Positions 1 to 8,620 of a stretch of DNA of 64,000 nt are shown here, piece by piece. Source of the stretch: Panacagrimonas sp046594215 (lineage in GTDB: Bacteria; Pseudomonadota; Gammaproteobacteria; Nevskiales; Nevskiaceae); the NCBI GenBank assembly GCA_046594215.1, contig JBKJPX010000039.1:1-64000 (forward strand). The letters run 5' to 3'. Made by a program: the position numbers and the translations under genes. The notes under the pieces were generated by a model. That model did no database searches, was not told the DNA's origin, and was given only the letters and a program-made list of their open reading frames with translations. Position 1 is the stretch's first letter. Each line of letters starts with the position of its first letter.

Positions 1-753
1 ATGCCCACCCTCGTCCTGCTGCGCCACGGCCAGAGCCAGTGGAATCTCGACAACCGCTTCACGGGCTGGGTGGACGTGGACATCACCGAAGCCGGTCGCC
101 AGGAGGCGCTGGAAGCCGGCGCCCTGATGAAGGCCGAGGGACTGCATTTCGACTACGCGCACACCTCGGTGCTCAAGCGCGCGATCCGGACCCTCAACAC
201 CGCGCTCGAAGTGATGGACCAGCTCTGGGTCCCGGTCGAGAAGTCCTGGCGGCTCAACGAGCGCCACTACGGCGCGCTGCAGGGCCTGGACAAGGCCGAG
301 ACCACGGCCAGGCACGGTGAAGCGCAGGTGAAGATCTGGCGTCGCAGCTACGACGTGCCGCCGCCGTCGATGGATCTCAAGGATCCGGGACACCCGGCCA
401 ACGACCCGCGCTACGCCAAGCTCGACGCCAGCGCCCTGCCCGGCACCGAGTCGCTGGCCACCACGCTGGTGCGCGTGCTGCCCTACTGGTACGACGCCAT
501 CGCACCGCAGCTCAAGGCCGGCCAGACGGTGCTGGTGACCGCCCACGGCAACTCGCTGCGCGCGCTCTACAAGTACCTCAACAACGTCTCCGACTCAGAC
601 ATCCTCGAGCTCAACATTCCGACGGGAAAACCGCTGCGCTTCGAACTCGACGACGCGCTCAAGGTGAAGAGCTTCCGTTACCTCGGCGATCCCGAGGCCG
701 CCCGGCGCGCCGCCGAGGCGGTGGCCAACCAAGGCAAGCCTGCGAAGCACTGA
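1..753 (+). CDS. gpmA: 2,3-bisphosphoglycerate-dependent phosphoglycerate mutase
   Basis: Glycolytic and gluconeogenic enzyme interconverting 3- and 2-phosphoglycerate in the cytoplasm. The 250-residue protein opens with the histidine phosphatase signature LVLLRHGQSQWN (catalytic His near residue 9), continues with FTGWVDVDITEAG and LNERHYGALQG, and has the second catalytic His in TAHGNSLRAL. All of these are typical of the cofactor-dependent dPGM family, and the length is normal. The ATG is the first base of the window, so upstream signals are not visible. It ends at a bidirectional hairpin terminator shared with the convergent GlsB-like gene. Identification is firm. Confidence 0.95.
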   Translation: MPTLVLLRHGQSQWNLDNRFTGWVDVDITEAGRQEALEAGALMKAEGLHFDYAHTSVLKRAIRTLNTALEVMDQLWVPVEKSWRLNERHYGALQGLDKAETTARHGEAQVKIWRRSYDVPPPSMDLKDPGHPANDPRYAKLDASALPGTESLATTLVRVLPYWYDAIAPQLKAGQTVLVTAHGNSLRALYKYLNNVSDSDILELNIPTGKPLRFELDDALKVKSFRYLGDPEAARRAAEAVANQGKPAKH

Positions 754-789
754 GGCCGGTCGGCGCGCCGCGCAGGCGCACAGAGAAAA

Positions 790-814
790 AGCGGGCCGAT
801 GGCCCGCTTTTTTT
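790..814. terminator. Bidirectional rho-independent terminator
   Basis: An 8-bp stem, AGCGGGCC/GGCCCGCT, with a 3-base loop. It is flanked by an A-run on the left and a T-run on the right, so it can stop both gpmA and the convergent gene at 831-1082. Confidence 0.85.
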
Positions 815-830
815 GCTTCCGGATACCGCG

Positions 831-1082
831 TCAGGACTTCTTGCTGACCAGGCCGACGATGACCAGGACCAGGATCGCGCCGACGACCGCGCCGAGGAAT
901 CCGGCGGGCTGGCCGGGGGCGTACAGGCCCAGGGCTCGGCCGCCGTAGGTCGCCGCAAATGCTCCGGCGATGCCCAGGATCGACGTCATGATGATGCCCA
1001 TGTTGTCGTCGCCGGGTTTCAGGAAACGGGCGATCAGGCCCGCGAAGAAACCGATGATCAGCGTACCGAGAATCCCCATCAT
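831..1082 (-). CDS. GlsB/YeaQ/YmgE-type small membrane protein
   Basis: An 83-residue protein made almost wholly of glycine-rich membrane segments: GILGTLIIGFFAGLIARFL near the start, MGIIMTSILGIAGAFAATYGG in the middle, and FLGAVVGAILVLVIVGLV before a KKS tail. This pattern is that of the transglycosylase-associated (GlsB/YeaQ/YmgE) family, linked to stress responses but with no known biochemical activity. It is convergent with gpmA. The ATG at 1082 follows a purine-rich stretch (CAGGAGAGAG in the mRNA sense). The bases between it and the next gene (1083-1299) show nothing I can name. Confidence 0.85.
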   Translation of the reverse strand: MMGILGTLIIGFFAGLIARFLKPGDDNMGIIMTSILGIAGAFAATYGGRALGLYAPGQPAGFLGAVVGAILVLVIVGLVSKKS

Positions 1083-1299
1083 GTCGTCTCTCTCCTGTTC
1101 TGATTTCGAGGCGCAGGTGCGCGCACCGATGGTAGCGCAAGGCTTTCAAGGCCCGCTGCTCATAGCTGACGGCGCGCGAATGAAGAGTGGCTGAATCGGG
1201 CTCAGGCGCCCGCGTTATCCCTAGCCCGGGACGAAGTTCCGGCGCGGCCCTTCGCCCAGCAAAGTCGCCCCGGACTTGATCTGCACCACTCGGCGCCGC

Positions 1300-1788
1300 T
1301 CAAGCTTCGAGCATCCCGCGCTGCCGCAGCCAGGCCTGCGCATCCTCGCTGTCACGCTCGAACCAGGCCTGCGCCGAACCGAGGATGAAGGTGTAGCCCC
1401 AGGCGTCCATGTCGGCGAAGCAACGCGCGCGAGAATATTCCGCCAGGCGCCCCGCTAGACGGCACTGCAGGTAGCAGACCGCGTGCTCCTCGACGTCCGC
1501 ACCGCCGGCATCGGTGTGCAACTGCGCGCGCCGGTCCGCATCCATGCACAGGAAGTGCGAGCCCTCGTGCAGCGCCGAGTGCACCGGCGTATCTGAGCGC
1601 AGATGCAGATGATGGCCGATCAGTCCGGCCTCCGGCTCACCCCAGTACGAACCGGGAATGTCGGCGCCCGGCGCGACCTCGACCACCACCAGGCCGAAGG
1701 GTGCAAACAGCGCGCGCAGCGCGCGCACGCCCAGTTCGGAGACAGGCATCACGCGGGCTTCGGCGGCGGCGGTCGTGGCGTCGTCCAT
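1300..1788 (-). CDS. Conserved protein with HExxH-type metal motif
   Basis: 162 residues; not a family I can name. It contains HSALHEGSHFLCMD (HEGSH at about residues 74-78), followed about 20 residues later by DVEEHAVCYLQ. The pair resembles a gluzincin metalloprotease arrangement: two His and one Glu of HExxH plus a downstream Glu. There is no signal peptide, so it would act in the cytoplasm. It stands alone, divergent from the MFS gene, with about 110 bases between them. The motif is seen directly; zinc binding and peptidase activity are inference. An ATG at 1788 is used; in-frame alternatives lie within the first 15 codons. Confidence 0.7.
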   Translation of the reverse strand: MDDATTAAAEARVMPVSELGVRALRALFAPFGLVVVEVAPGADIPGSYWGEPEAGLIGHHLHLRSDTPVHSALHEGSHFLCMDADRRAQLHTDAGGADVEEHAVCYLQCRLAGRLAEYSRARCFADMDAWGYTFILGSAQAWFERDSEDAQAWLRQRGMLEA

Positions 1789-1898
1789 GAGGTGAAGGAG
1801 TAGGACCGATCACGCGTGCAGGTCGAGCGCACAAGTTTGCGCGCAGCCGCCGCAGCCTGCTCGCTCGCCCCGCGGGTCCGCGCAGTGGAAAATCGCGC

Positions 1899-3095
1899 AT
1901 GGCAATCCCCTCCCTCTTTCGAAACCCCCGGATCGGGGTCCTGTGCGCGGGCAACTTCATGGTCGGCACGAGCATGTACATCGTGGGCGGCCTGCTCAAC
2001 GACCTGGCGAAAGCCTTCGACGTGTCCATCGCCAAGGCCGGCCTGCTGATCGCCGCGTTCGCGATCACCAGCGTGATCGCCTCGCCGCTGTTCGCCGCGA
2101 TCGGCGCGCGCATCGACCGCCGCCGGCTGCTCACCGCGATGCTCGTGGTCTGCGCGATCGCCAATGGCCTGGCCTATTTCGCACAGACCTACGAGCAACT
2201 GCTGGCCACGCGCGTGCTCGCGGCGATCGCGTCCGCGGTGTTCACGCCGCAGGCCGCCGCGGTGCTGGGACTGCTGGTGACGCCCGCGCAGCGCATGCAG
2301 GCAACGTCGGCGGTGATGGTGGGCTGGGCGCTGGCGTCCGTGCTGGGTGTGCCGCTGGGCGTGCTCATCGGCCACGTTGCCGGCTGGCGCGTTGCGATGG
2401 GGTCCCTGGGCGGCGCGAGCCTGCTCGTTGCGTTCTGCCTGTGGAGGCTGCTGCCGGGTATGCAGCTGCCGCCGATCAATCTGCGCAGCTGGCTCACCGT
2501 GCTGCGCACGCCGGCGCTGTCGCTGTTGATCGCCACCAGCGCGATCTTCGGCGCCGGCAACCACTGCGTCTTCAGTTACATCGCGCCTCTGATCACGACC
2601 TTGCAGCCGCAGGAGCCGACACTGCTGTCGCGCCTGCTGCTCACGCACGGCGTCGCGGCGGTGCTCAGCAACGTGCTGGCGATCCTGCTGATCGACCGGC
2701 TGGGTCTGGAGAAGCTCGTGCGGATCTGGGGACTACTGCCGATCGTGGTGTTCGCCGTGTGGCCGCCGCTCTCCTACTCCGTGGTCGCGCTGTTCGTGAT
2801 GCAGGCGTTCTGGGCCATCGGCGCATCCGGGTTCAGCGGGCTGCAGCAGGCGCGACTGGCGACGCTCGCGCCGGCCCTGGCAAGCGCCTCGATCGCGCTC
2901 AACTCCTCGGCGTTCTACCTCGGGCAATCCACCGGCACCCTGCTGGGCGGCGCGGCCTGGAGCCTGATGGACCCGCGTTATCTGCCCTGGCTCGGACTTG
3001 CGCTGCTGATTCCCGCGATGCTGATCTCGCGAAAGGGCCGGCACGCGGCACGACGCCTGCGCAAAGAAGGACTGACGATTTCCCCGACGCTCTGA
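1899..3095 (+). CDS. MFS transporter, drug/metabolite efflux type
   Basis: A 398-residue polytopic protein with about 12 hydrophobic segments. The loop between helices 2 and 3 carries GARIDRRRLLTA, a motif A-like sequence of the major facilitator superfamily, and the fifth helix region has GVPLGVLIGHVAGWR, resembling the antiporter motif C/GxxxG pattern. The layout matches proton-driven exporters of the DHA1/AraJ-like group; the substrate cannot be read from sequence. The start chosen is the ATG at 1899, which puts MAIPSLFRNPRIG ahead of the first helix as in related proteins. No clear operon partner. Confidence 0.85.
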   Translation: MAIPSLFRNPRIGVLCAGNFMVGTSMYIVGGLLNDLAKAFDVSIAKAGLLIAAFAITSVIASPLFAAIGARIDRRRLLTAMLVVCAIANGLAYFAQTYEQLLATRVLAAIASAVFTPQAAAVLGLLVTPAQRMQATSAVMVGWALASVLGVPLGVLIGHVAGWRVAMGSLGGASLLVAFCLWRLLPGMQLPPINLRSWLTVLRTPALSLLIATSAIFGAGNHCVFSYIAPLITTLQPQEPTLLSRLLLTHGVAAVLSNVLAILLIDRLGLEKLVRIWGLLPIVVFAVWPPLSYSVVALFVMQAFWAIGASGFSGLQQARLATLAPALASASIALNSSAFYLGQSTGTLLGGAAWSLMDPRYLPWLGLALLIPAMLISRKGRHAARRLRKEGLTISPTL

Positions 3096-3323
3096 CGGGC
3101 GTGTTGCGCATTGCAGGATGCGACAGCGCGATGCTCAGGTCAGGTCGAACGCTTCGCGTCCGTCGGCGCGATCGGGAACGGTCTGCATGCGGCAGCTAAC
3201 GCGCTTTCGGGCACGGCAGGACGACGCTGCCGAAGGGACATCGTCGATGGCGAACGCGGCCTGTGCCGGGAACGGCAATTGCGAACCCGCTCCGCCCTTC
3301 CGGCACGACTTCGGAGATTCACA

Positions 3324-3983
3324 ATGACCAGCCTTCACCTTCGCCCCACGCGACGCGCATTCGCATTAACCATTTTCGGCGCCACCCTTGCCGCCACTTC
3401 CCTTCCCACGTTCGCTACCGGCGACACCTTCTACTCCGGTCGTGCCACGGGTGTCGGGGCAGTGGTGACTGTTCTGGGGATCAGGCAGAGCGTCACCGTG
3501 TCGGACAACTTCATGAGCTGCCAGGGGCTTCCCAAGAGCGAGACGCTGTACACGCTCAACAACCCGACACCGCTGGGCATTGGGGTCGACGAGGCTTACA
3601 CCTTCACGCAAGGCCGCGACGGCACCGCGCTTACCAAGGCGAGGATCTCGGGACTGCGCGTGGACGTGCCAGGCTTCTCGATGGGGTCGGCGCTGATCGA
3701 GAGCCGCGCCCAGGCGACCTGCGACGACAGCAACGTTGTCACCCTGACCGGTAAATCCACCGTCGGCACGCTCACGATCAACGGACAGACCTACACGGCG
3801 ACGGGCCAGGCCAACCAGAAGATCACCATTCCCGGCATCGCGGACATCACGCTCAATGAGCAGAAGCGCTACGTCGGCGAGATTCGTGTCATCGGCGTGC
3901 ACGTAAAGCTGCTGACCTCGAACACGCTGGCCACCGGCGACGTACAGGTGGCAGCGGCGAAGGCGAAGATCAGCTGCGAATGA
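3324..3983 (+). CDS. Choice-of-anchor P family exported protein
   Basis: 219 residues from the ATG at 3324, which is preceded by GGAG. The frame is open further upstream, but that extension looks non-coding. The N terminus, RRAFALTIFGATLAATSLPTFA, is a secretion signal. The mature part is beta-rich with the family hallmarks: an early Cys-containing strand (SDNFMSCQG), LTGKSTVGTLTINGQTYTATGQANQ, LNEQKRY, and the closing LATGDVQVAAAKAKISC. Family members are surface or extracellular proteins of unknown role with varied C-terminal anchors; no anchor is visible here, so it is probably secreted or periplasmic. Confidence 0.75.
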   Translation: MTSLHLRPTRRAFALTIFGATLAATSLPTFATGDTFYSGRATGVGAVVTVLGIRQSVTVSDNFMSCQGLPKSETLYTLNNPTPLGIGVDEAYTFTQGRDGTALTKARISGLRVDVPGFSMGSALIESRAQATCDDSNVVTLTGKSTVGTLTINGQTYTATGQANQKITIPGIADITLNEQKRYVGEIRVIGVHVKLLTSNTLATGDVQVAAAKAKISCE

Positions 3984-3996
3984 TAGTTGGCTGACC

Positions 3997-4039
3997 GCGG
4001 CGGCCGCCTTGCCATCCGGCGAGGCGGTCGCCGCTTTTA
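3997..4039 (+). terminator. Strong hairpin terminator
   Basis: A long GC stem (GCGGCGGCCGCCTTGCC against GGCGAGGCGGTCGCCGC, loop ATCC) followed by a short T-run. It lies 13 bases after the choice-of-anchor P stop codon and faces the end of algC. Confidence 0.8.
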
Positions 4040-4099
4040 TTTGGTGCAGAAGCAGCGCCCAAAGGTGCAGGCACGCGTCTGCGCAGGCCCACCCGGCGC

Positions 4100-5485
4100 C
4101 TACGAATGCGAGTCGAGCGCGGTCAGGATTTCCGCGGTCTTCAGGTTCATGAGTGGATGGTCACCGCGCGACTCCACGTTGAGGCGCAGCAAGGGCTCGG
4201 TGTTCGAGCCGCGGAGATTGAAGCGCCAGTCGCCGAAATCCAGGCTCAGGCCGTCGGTGTCGTCGCGGGCGATTGCCTTGGGCGCGTAGCGTGCCTCGAT
4301 GCGTTCGAGCGTGCTGGCCACGTTGTCGACGCCGCGATTGATCTCGCCGCTGACCGGGTAGAGCGCCACGCGCTCTCGTACGAGTTCCGACAGCGGCTTG
4401 CCACTGCGCGAGATCATCGCCGCCACGAGCAGCCACGGCAGCATGCCGTTGTCGCAGTAGGCGAAGCCGCGGAAGTAGTGATGCGCGCTCATCTCGCCGC
4501 CGTAGATGGCGTTCTCGCTGCGCATACGCTCCTTGATGAACGCGTGACCCGTCTTGGACTGGACCGGCTGCCCCCCGGCCTTGAGCACGACGTCGATCGT
4601 GTTCCAGATCAGGCGCGGGTCGTGGATGACGCGTGGGCGATCTTCGCCGGGTGCCCGCACGTGCGCCTGCAGCAGCGCCTCGGCGAGCAGGCCGACGATG
4701 TAATAGCCCTCGATGAAATCGCCCTTCTCGTCAAACAGGAAGCAGCGGTCGAAATCGCCGTCCCAGGCAACGCCGAAATCGGCGCCCGAGGCCCTCACGG
4801 CCTTCGTCGTGCTCGTGCGCATCTGCGGGATCAGCGGATTCGGGATGCCGTTCGGAAAGCTCCCGTCCGGCGCATGGTTCAGCTTGATGAGGCGGAGTGG
4901 AAGTTGCGGTTCGAGCGCGTCGAGCAGCGGCCCCGCAGCGCCGTTGCCCGCATTGATGACCACGCTCATCGGGCGCAGCGCGCCGACGTCGAGATAAGAC
5001 AGCAGGTGTTCGACGTAGGACGCGCGATAGCTCGTCGGCTTCATGCTGGCGCGGCCCGGCGGCAGCGTCGCGGTGCTGGCGGCGACCGCGGCCTCGATTT
5101 CGCGCAGGCCCGTGTCTCCGGACACCGGGATCGCACCGCCGCGGACCAGCTTCATGCCGTTGTAGTCGATCGGGTTGTGGCTGGCGGTGACCTCGATGGC
5201 GCCGTCCACGCCCGACTGCTGCGCGGCCCAGTAGGTCTCCTCGGTGCCACATAGGCCAAGGTCCAGCACCTCGACGCCGCGCTCGCTCAGGCCCAACGCG
5301 AGTGCCTCGAGCAAGGGCCGCGAGCTGTGCCTGATGTCGTGGCCCAGCGCCACGCAGCGCGGATGGAAGCGCTCTGCGTAGGCGTGTCCCACCCGATACG
5401 CGATGTCAGCGTTCAGTTCATCGGGCACGCGACCGCGGATGTCGTAAGCCTTGAAACAGCTCAGCTTGGGATGTGGAAGCGTCAC
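4100..5485 (-). CDS. algC: Phosphomannomutase/phosphoglucomutase AlgC
   Basis: Converts mannose-6-phosphate to mannose-1-phosphate (and the glucose equivalents), supplying GDP-mannose for alginate. At 461 residues it is close to the Pseudomonas enzyme. The phosphoserine loop TASHNP places the catalytic Ser at residue 102; the metal loop DGDFDR, the sugar-binding GEMSAHHYF and the phosphate-binding RGSNTEPLLR follow in the expected order. It lies at the distal end of the alginate cluster on the same strand, separated from algA by 331 bases containing a small opposite-strand gene, so it may have its own promoter. In Pseudomonas algC is unlinked from the operon. Confidence 0.95.
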   Translation of the reverse strand: MTLPHPKLSCFKAYDIRGRVPDELNADIAYRVGHAYAERFHPRCVALGHDIRHSSRPLLEALALGLSERGVEVLDLGLCGTEETYWAAQQSGVDGAIEVTASHNPIDYNGMKLVRGGAIPVSGDTGLREIEAAVAASTATLPPGRASMKPTSYRASYVEHLLSYLDVGALRPMSVVINAGNGAAGPLLDALEPQLPLRLIKLNHAPDGSFPNGIPNPLIPQMRTSTTKAVRASGADFGVAWDGDFDRCFLFDEKGDFIEGYYIVGLLAEALLQAHVRAPGEDRPRVIHDPRLIWNTIDVVLKAGGQPVQSKTGHAFIKERMRSENAIYGGEMSAHHYFRGFAYCDNGMLPWLLVAAMISRSGKPLSELVRERVALYPVSGEINRGVDNVASTLERIEARYAPKAIARDDTDGLSLDFGDWRFNLRGSNTEPLLRLNVESRGDHPLMNLKTAEILTALDSHS

Positions 5486-5587
5486 TTATGGACTCTCATC
5501 GGTGGGCGCACGCCGCCGATTACTGCACTGCAGCAAAATCGGACCGGAATCCTGCGGCACAATGGCGGCCGCTGACAGGAGACCGGA

Positions 5588-5812
5588 ATGAAAGCGAGCG
5601 AGAAACTCTCGTCGATCGATCGGGCGGCGGGGCACGCCCTCGAGGCACGCCGACGCATCGAGCGCGCCGTGGAGGACGGACGTGTTCCGGTGTGGGTGCT
5701 CGACGCCTGCGAGGCCTGGGAACGCGCTGCACTCGCCTACGGCGCGGCGATGGCGCGCGGCGAGGAGAACTCGCCGCCGATGGTCATGCCGATGTCGAGC
5801 GTGATGCACTGA
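5588..5812 (+). CDS. Small hypothetical protein
   Basis: 74 residues, no family recognised. It is helix-forming and Ala/Arg/Glu-rich (AAGHALEARRRIERAVEDG, VLDACEAWERAALAYGAAMARG). A purine-rich ribosome site (CAGGAGACC) precedes the ATG at good spacing, which supports a real gene. It runs against the alginate genes, divergent from algC, and its stop lies 4 bases from the algA stop. No signal peptide or membrane segment. Confidence 0.5.
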   Translation: MKASEKLSSIDRAAGHALEARRRIERAVEDGRVPVWVLDACEAWERAALAYGAAMARGEENSPPMVMPMSSVMH

Positions 5813-5816
5813 TCGC

Positions 5817-7325
5817 TCAGACCGCCGAAGTCACGTTCGACTTCAGGGTGGCCATGAGAGACGAGGATGCACTGCGGCCGTACACGTCCTCGAGGCGCAC
5901 GATGTCGTCCTCGCCCAGATACGCGCCGGACTGCACTTCGATCAGTTCCAGCGGCACCAGGCCCGGATTCTCCAGGCGATGCACGTTGCCCAGCGGGATG
6001 TACGTGGACTGGTCCTCGCACAGCAGGAATTCCTTGTCGCCGCAGGTCACGCGCGCGGTGCCCTTGACCACCACCCAGTGCTCGGCACGGTGGTGATGCA
6101 TCTGCAGGCTCAGCTTCTGGCCCGGCTTGACCATGATGCGCTTGACCTGGAAGCGCTCGCCGCCGGCGATGGATTCGTAGTAACCCCAGGGCCGGTACAC
6201 GCGGCGGTTGGACGACACTTCCGGCCGATCCGCGTCGCGCAGCTTCTGCACCACGCCTTTGACCTCCTGCACGCGTGAGCGTGGCGCCACCAGGATCGCG
6301 TCCTCGGTCTCGACGACGACGTGGTCTTCCATGCCGATCAGCGCCACCAGGCGGCTCTGCGCGTGCACGAGGTTTCCGTGCGAGTCCTGCATCAGCACAT
6401 CGCCGCGCGTGCGATTGGCGTTGTCGTCGGTCGCGGGCAGGCCGGCGAGGAAATTCCAGGACCCCACGTCGTCCCAGCCCGCGTCCAGCGGCACCAGCGC
6501 GATGTCCTGGAGCTTCTCCATCACAGCGTAGTCGAGCGAGACCTTGCGGCAGGACGAGAAGGCTTCGACGTTGAGGGTCAGGCCGTCGGGCGTCACCGCA
6601 GCCAGGCTCACCGCCGCGTGCGCGCTGTGGCTCAGCGAGGGTTCGAGCTTCTGCAGCACGTCGAGGAAGCGGTCGGCGCGGAACATGAACATGCCGCTGT
6701 TCCACCAGTGGTTGCCGGCATCGAGGAACTGCTGCGCACGCGCCGCATCCGGCTTCTCGACGAAGGCCTCGACGCGCACCGCGCGCGCCTCCTCCGCCAG
6801 TGCGCTGCCGCCGCGCAGGTAGCCGAAGCCGGTCTCGGGTCCGGTCGGGCGGATGCCGAAGGTCACGATGTGGCCGGCCGCGGCAAGCGCCGCGCCGATG
6901 CCGGCTGCGTCGACGAAGGCCGGCAGGTCGGCGATCACGTGGTCGGCCGCCATCAGGAAAACGACCGCCTGCGGGTCGATCTCGGAGGCCACGTAGTGCG
7001 CTGCCACCGCCGCGGCGGGCGCGGTATCGCGGCCCTCGGGCTCGAGCAGCAGCGTGGATTCCGTGATTCCGGCTTCGCGCAGCTGCTCGGCGATCAGGAA
7101 GCGATGCGACTCGGCGCCGATCACCACCGGCGCGCCGACGTTGCCGATCATGCGCGCGCGCAGCGCGGTGTTCTGCAGCAGGCTGTGCGCCCCCTGCAGG
7201 GCCAGGAACTGCTTCGGGTAACTCTCGCGCGAGAGCGGCCACAGGCGGCTGCCGCTGCCACCGGCCATCAACACCGGGATGACGGTGTGTGGACCGCGCG
7301 ATTCGAATCGGGTGGGGTAATCCAT
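5817..7325 (-). CDS. algA: Mannose-1-phosphate guanylyltransferase / mannose-6-phosphate isomerase AlgA
   Basis: Bifunctional enzyme making mannose-6-phosphate from fructose-6-phosphate and GDP-mannose from mannose-1-phosphate. It has 502 residues. The N-terminal nucleotidyltransferase carries the signature AGGSGSRLWPLSRESYPKQF and VEAFVEKPD. The C-terminal cupin isomerase has RPWGYYESI, QMHHHRAEHW and YIPLGNVHRLENPG. The ATG at 7325 (MDYPTRFES) is chosen because the conserved core starts about 16 residues later; the frame stays open upstream only as an overlap with algL. It begins 14 bases after algL, so it is part of the operon. It has a longer N and C terminus than Pseudomonas AlgA. Confidence 0.95.
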   Translation of the reverse strand: MDYPTRFESRGPHTVIPVLMAGGSGSRLWPLSRESYPKQFLALQGAHSLLQNTALRARMIGNVGAPVVIGAESHRFLIAEQLREAGITESTLLLEPEGRDTAPAAAVAAHYVASEIDPQAVVFLMAADHVIADLPAFVDAAGIGAALAAAGHIVTFGIRPTGPETGFGYLRGGSALAEEARAVRVEAFVEKPDAARAQQFLDAGNHWWNSGMFMFRADRFLDVLQKLEPSLSHSAHAAVSLAAVTPDGLTLNVEAFSSCRKVSLDYAVMEKLQDIALVPLDAGWDDVGSWNFLAGLPATDDNANRTRGDVLMQDSHGNLVHAQSRLVALIGMEDHVVVETEDAILVAPRSRVQEVKGVVQKLRDADRPEVSSNRRVYRPWGYYESIAGGERFQVKRIMVKPGQKLSLQMHHHRAEHWVVVKGTARVTCGDKEFLLCEDQSTYIPLGNVHRLENPGLVPLELIEVQSGAYLGEDDIVRLEDVYGRSASSSLMATLKSNVTSAV

Positions 7326-7339
7326 GATGACCCTCTTGC

Positions 7340-8620
7340 TCAGGATGGGAACGGGAGAAGTTCGGACACGCTGCCCGAGCTGCTGGAAACGGAGTCGGTC
7401 TCGTCGGCACCGGAGACCCGGTGCGCCGGCGACGGATGAAAGATGTCGGTGAGGTTCCCGCCGAGGCGGTAGCTCTTCAGCGGGCGGCTGTCCGCCAGGC
7501 GCTTCTGCAGGTCGCTGCCGCAGGAGAAGGTCCAGCAGTAGGGCTCCAGCCAGGCCAGCTTGGAGCGATCCGAGAGGTCGGCCGTGATCTGCGTCTTGCC
7601 GGTCTTGCGCGTGAAGATCCCGGGATCGCCGATGCCCACCAGCACGCGGTCGCTCAGCCGCGCGAGCGCGGCCCGCTCGCGTCCGCCCGGCTCGACGCCG
7701 TTGGCCTTGGCGAAGGCCGCGATCATCGTCAGCGGCGTGAGCGCGAAGTTGTGGTACTGCAGCGCGCGCGTATCTCTTGCCAGCTCGTTGGGCAGGTAGC
7801 CGTCGCCATCGACCTGCGAGGCGGCGGTCTCGAACTGATGCATCGACCAGTCGAACAGGTCGCGCCGGTTCACCGCGACCGAGGCGGCCATCACCGCCCA
7901 CGCCGCCCAGTACTCGTGGTTGTTCATCTTCTCGATCGGCGCGTCGCGCCACTCCTCGACCACGCGACTCGCCATCTTGTCGAGCCAGCCGTCGACCGCG
8001 CGCACGAGCGGCGCATCGCCGGCGAGCGGCTGCGATTCCGAGAACTTCAGCCGCAGGTAGGCCGCGGTAATGCTGGCCATCGCCCACTTGCGCATGGACT
8101 TGCCGGTGTGAGTGACCGACTCGCCCATCAGCCCGTTGGCCGCCGACCAGTCTTTGAGCAGGCGCCGCGCGCAGTCGAGCGAGCCGGCGTTCGCCGTCCG
8201 CATGTAGTCGTCCACCTGCTGGCTCAAGCCGCGCTCCAGCGCGCTGATCGGTGCGATGAGCTGCTTGTACTTCTTCTCGGCCTCGGGATTGACGTCGTCG
8301 CGCGCCTTGTCCGATCCCTCGTAGCGGCTCGGGAAGTCGAGCGCGCCGGTGAAGGGCGTGGCATCGGTCGGACAGGCGTGCGTGTCCTTGTCGGACTGCA
8401 CGACGGCCAGGGTGAAGCCCGGCGGTGGAACCAGACGTTCGCCGGCTGCGACGGGCATCGCGGGTGCGGCGGATGTCGTGGGCGGCAGGACCGCGCCGAG
8501 TGCGGGGCGCGCAGCGACCACGCTCGTCGAACCGTTACCGGCCGCATCGCAGCCCTGTGCGATGGCGATCACGAGCAGTGCCGTGAAGGCTCGCAGCCAG
8601 ACTTGCGAGTCCAGCTTCAA
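7340..8620 (-). CDS. algL: Periplasmic mannuronate lyase AlgL (PL5)
   Basis: Beta-eliminates polymannuronate in the periplasm, clearing misrouted polymer and acting with the AlgX/AlgG/AlgK complex. The frame is open to 8710, but the better start is a TTG at 8620 overlapping the algX stop (TTGA), with GGCGGAGAAG just upstream. This gives a clean signal, LKLDSQVWLRAFTALLVIAIAQGC, and 426 residues. Family-5 lyase motifs are present: RLLKDWSAANGLMG, the catalytic NNHEYW, and RDTRALQYHNFALTPL with the expected Arg and Tyr. There is a Cys at the end of the signal region, but the lipobox (AQGC) is poor. The tail of about 45 residues is Ser-rich and unconserved-looking. Confidence 0.93.
   Translation of the reverse strand: MKLDSQVWLRAFTALLVIAIAQGCDAAGNGSTSVVAARPALGAVLPPTTSAAPAMPVAAGERLVPPPGFTLAVVQSDKDTHACPTDATPFTGALDFPSRYEGSDKARDDVNPEAEKKYKQLIAPISALERGLSQQVDDYMRTANAGSLDCARRLLKDWSAANGLMGESVTHTGKSMRKWAMASITAAYLRLKFSESQPLAGDAPLVRAVDGWLDKMASRVVEEWRDAPIEKMNNHEYWAAWAVMAASVAVNRRDLFDWSMHQFETAASQVDGDGYLPNELARDTRALQYHNFALTPLTMIAAFAKANGVEPGGRERAALARLSDRVLVGIGDPGIFTRKTGKTQITADLSDRSKLAWLEPYCWTFSCGSDLQKRLADSRPLKSYRLGGNLTDIFHPSPAHRVSGADETDSVSSSSGSVSELLPFPS

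Noticed and set aside
5817..8087. Longer AlgA frame extending to 8087
   Set aside because: The extra 254 codons overlap algL, where lyase motifs are in the other frame; AlgA homology begins at the ATG at 7325.
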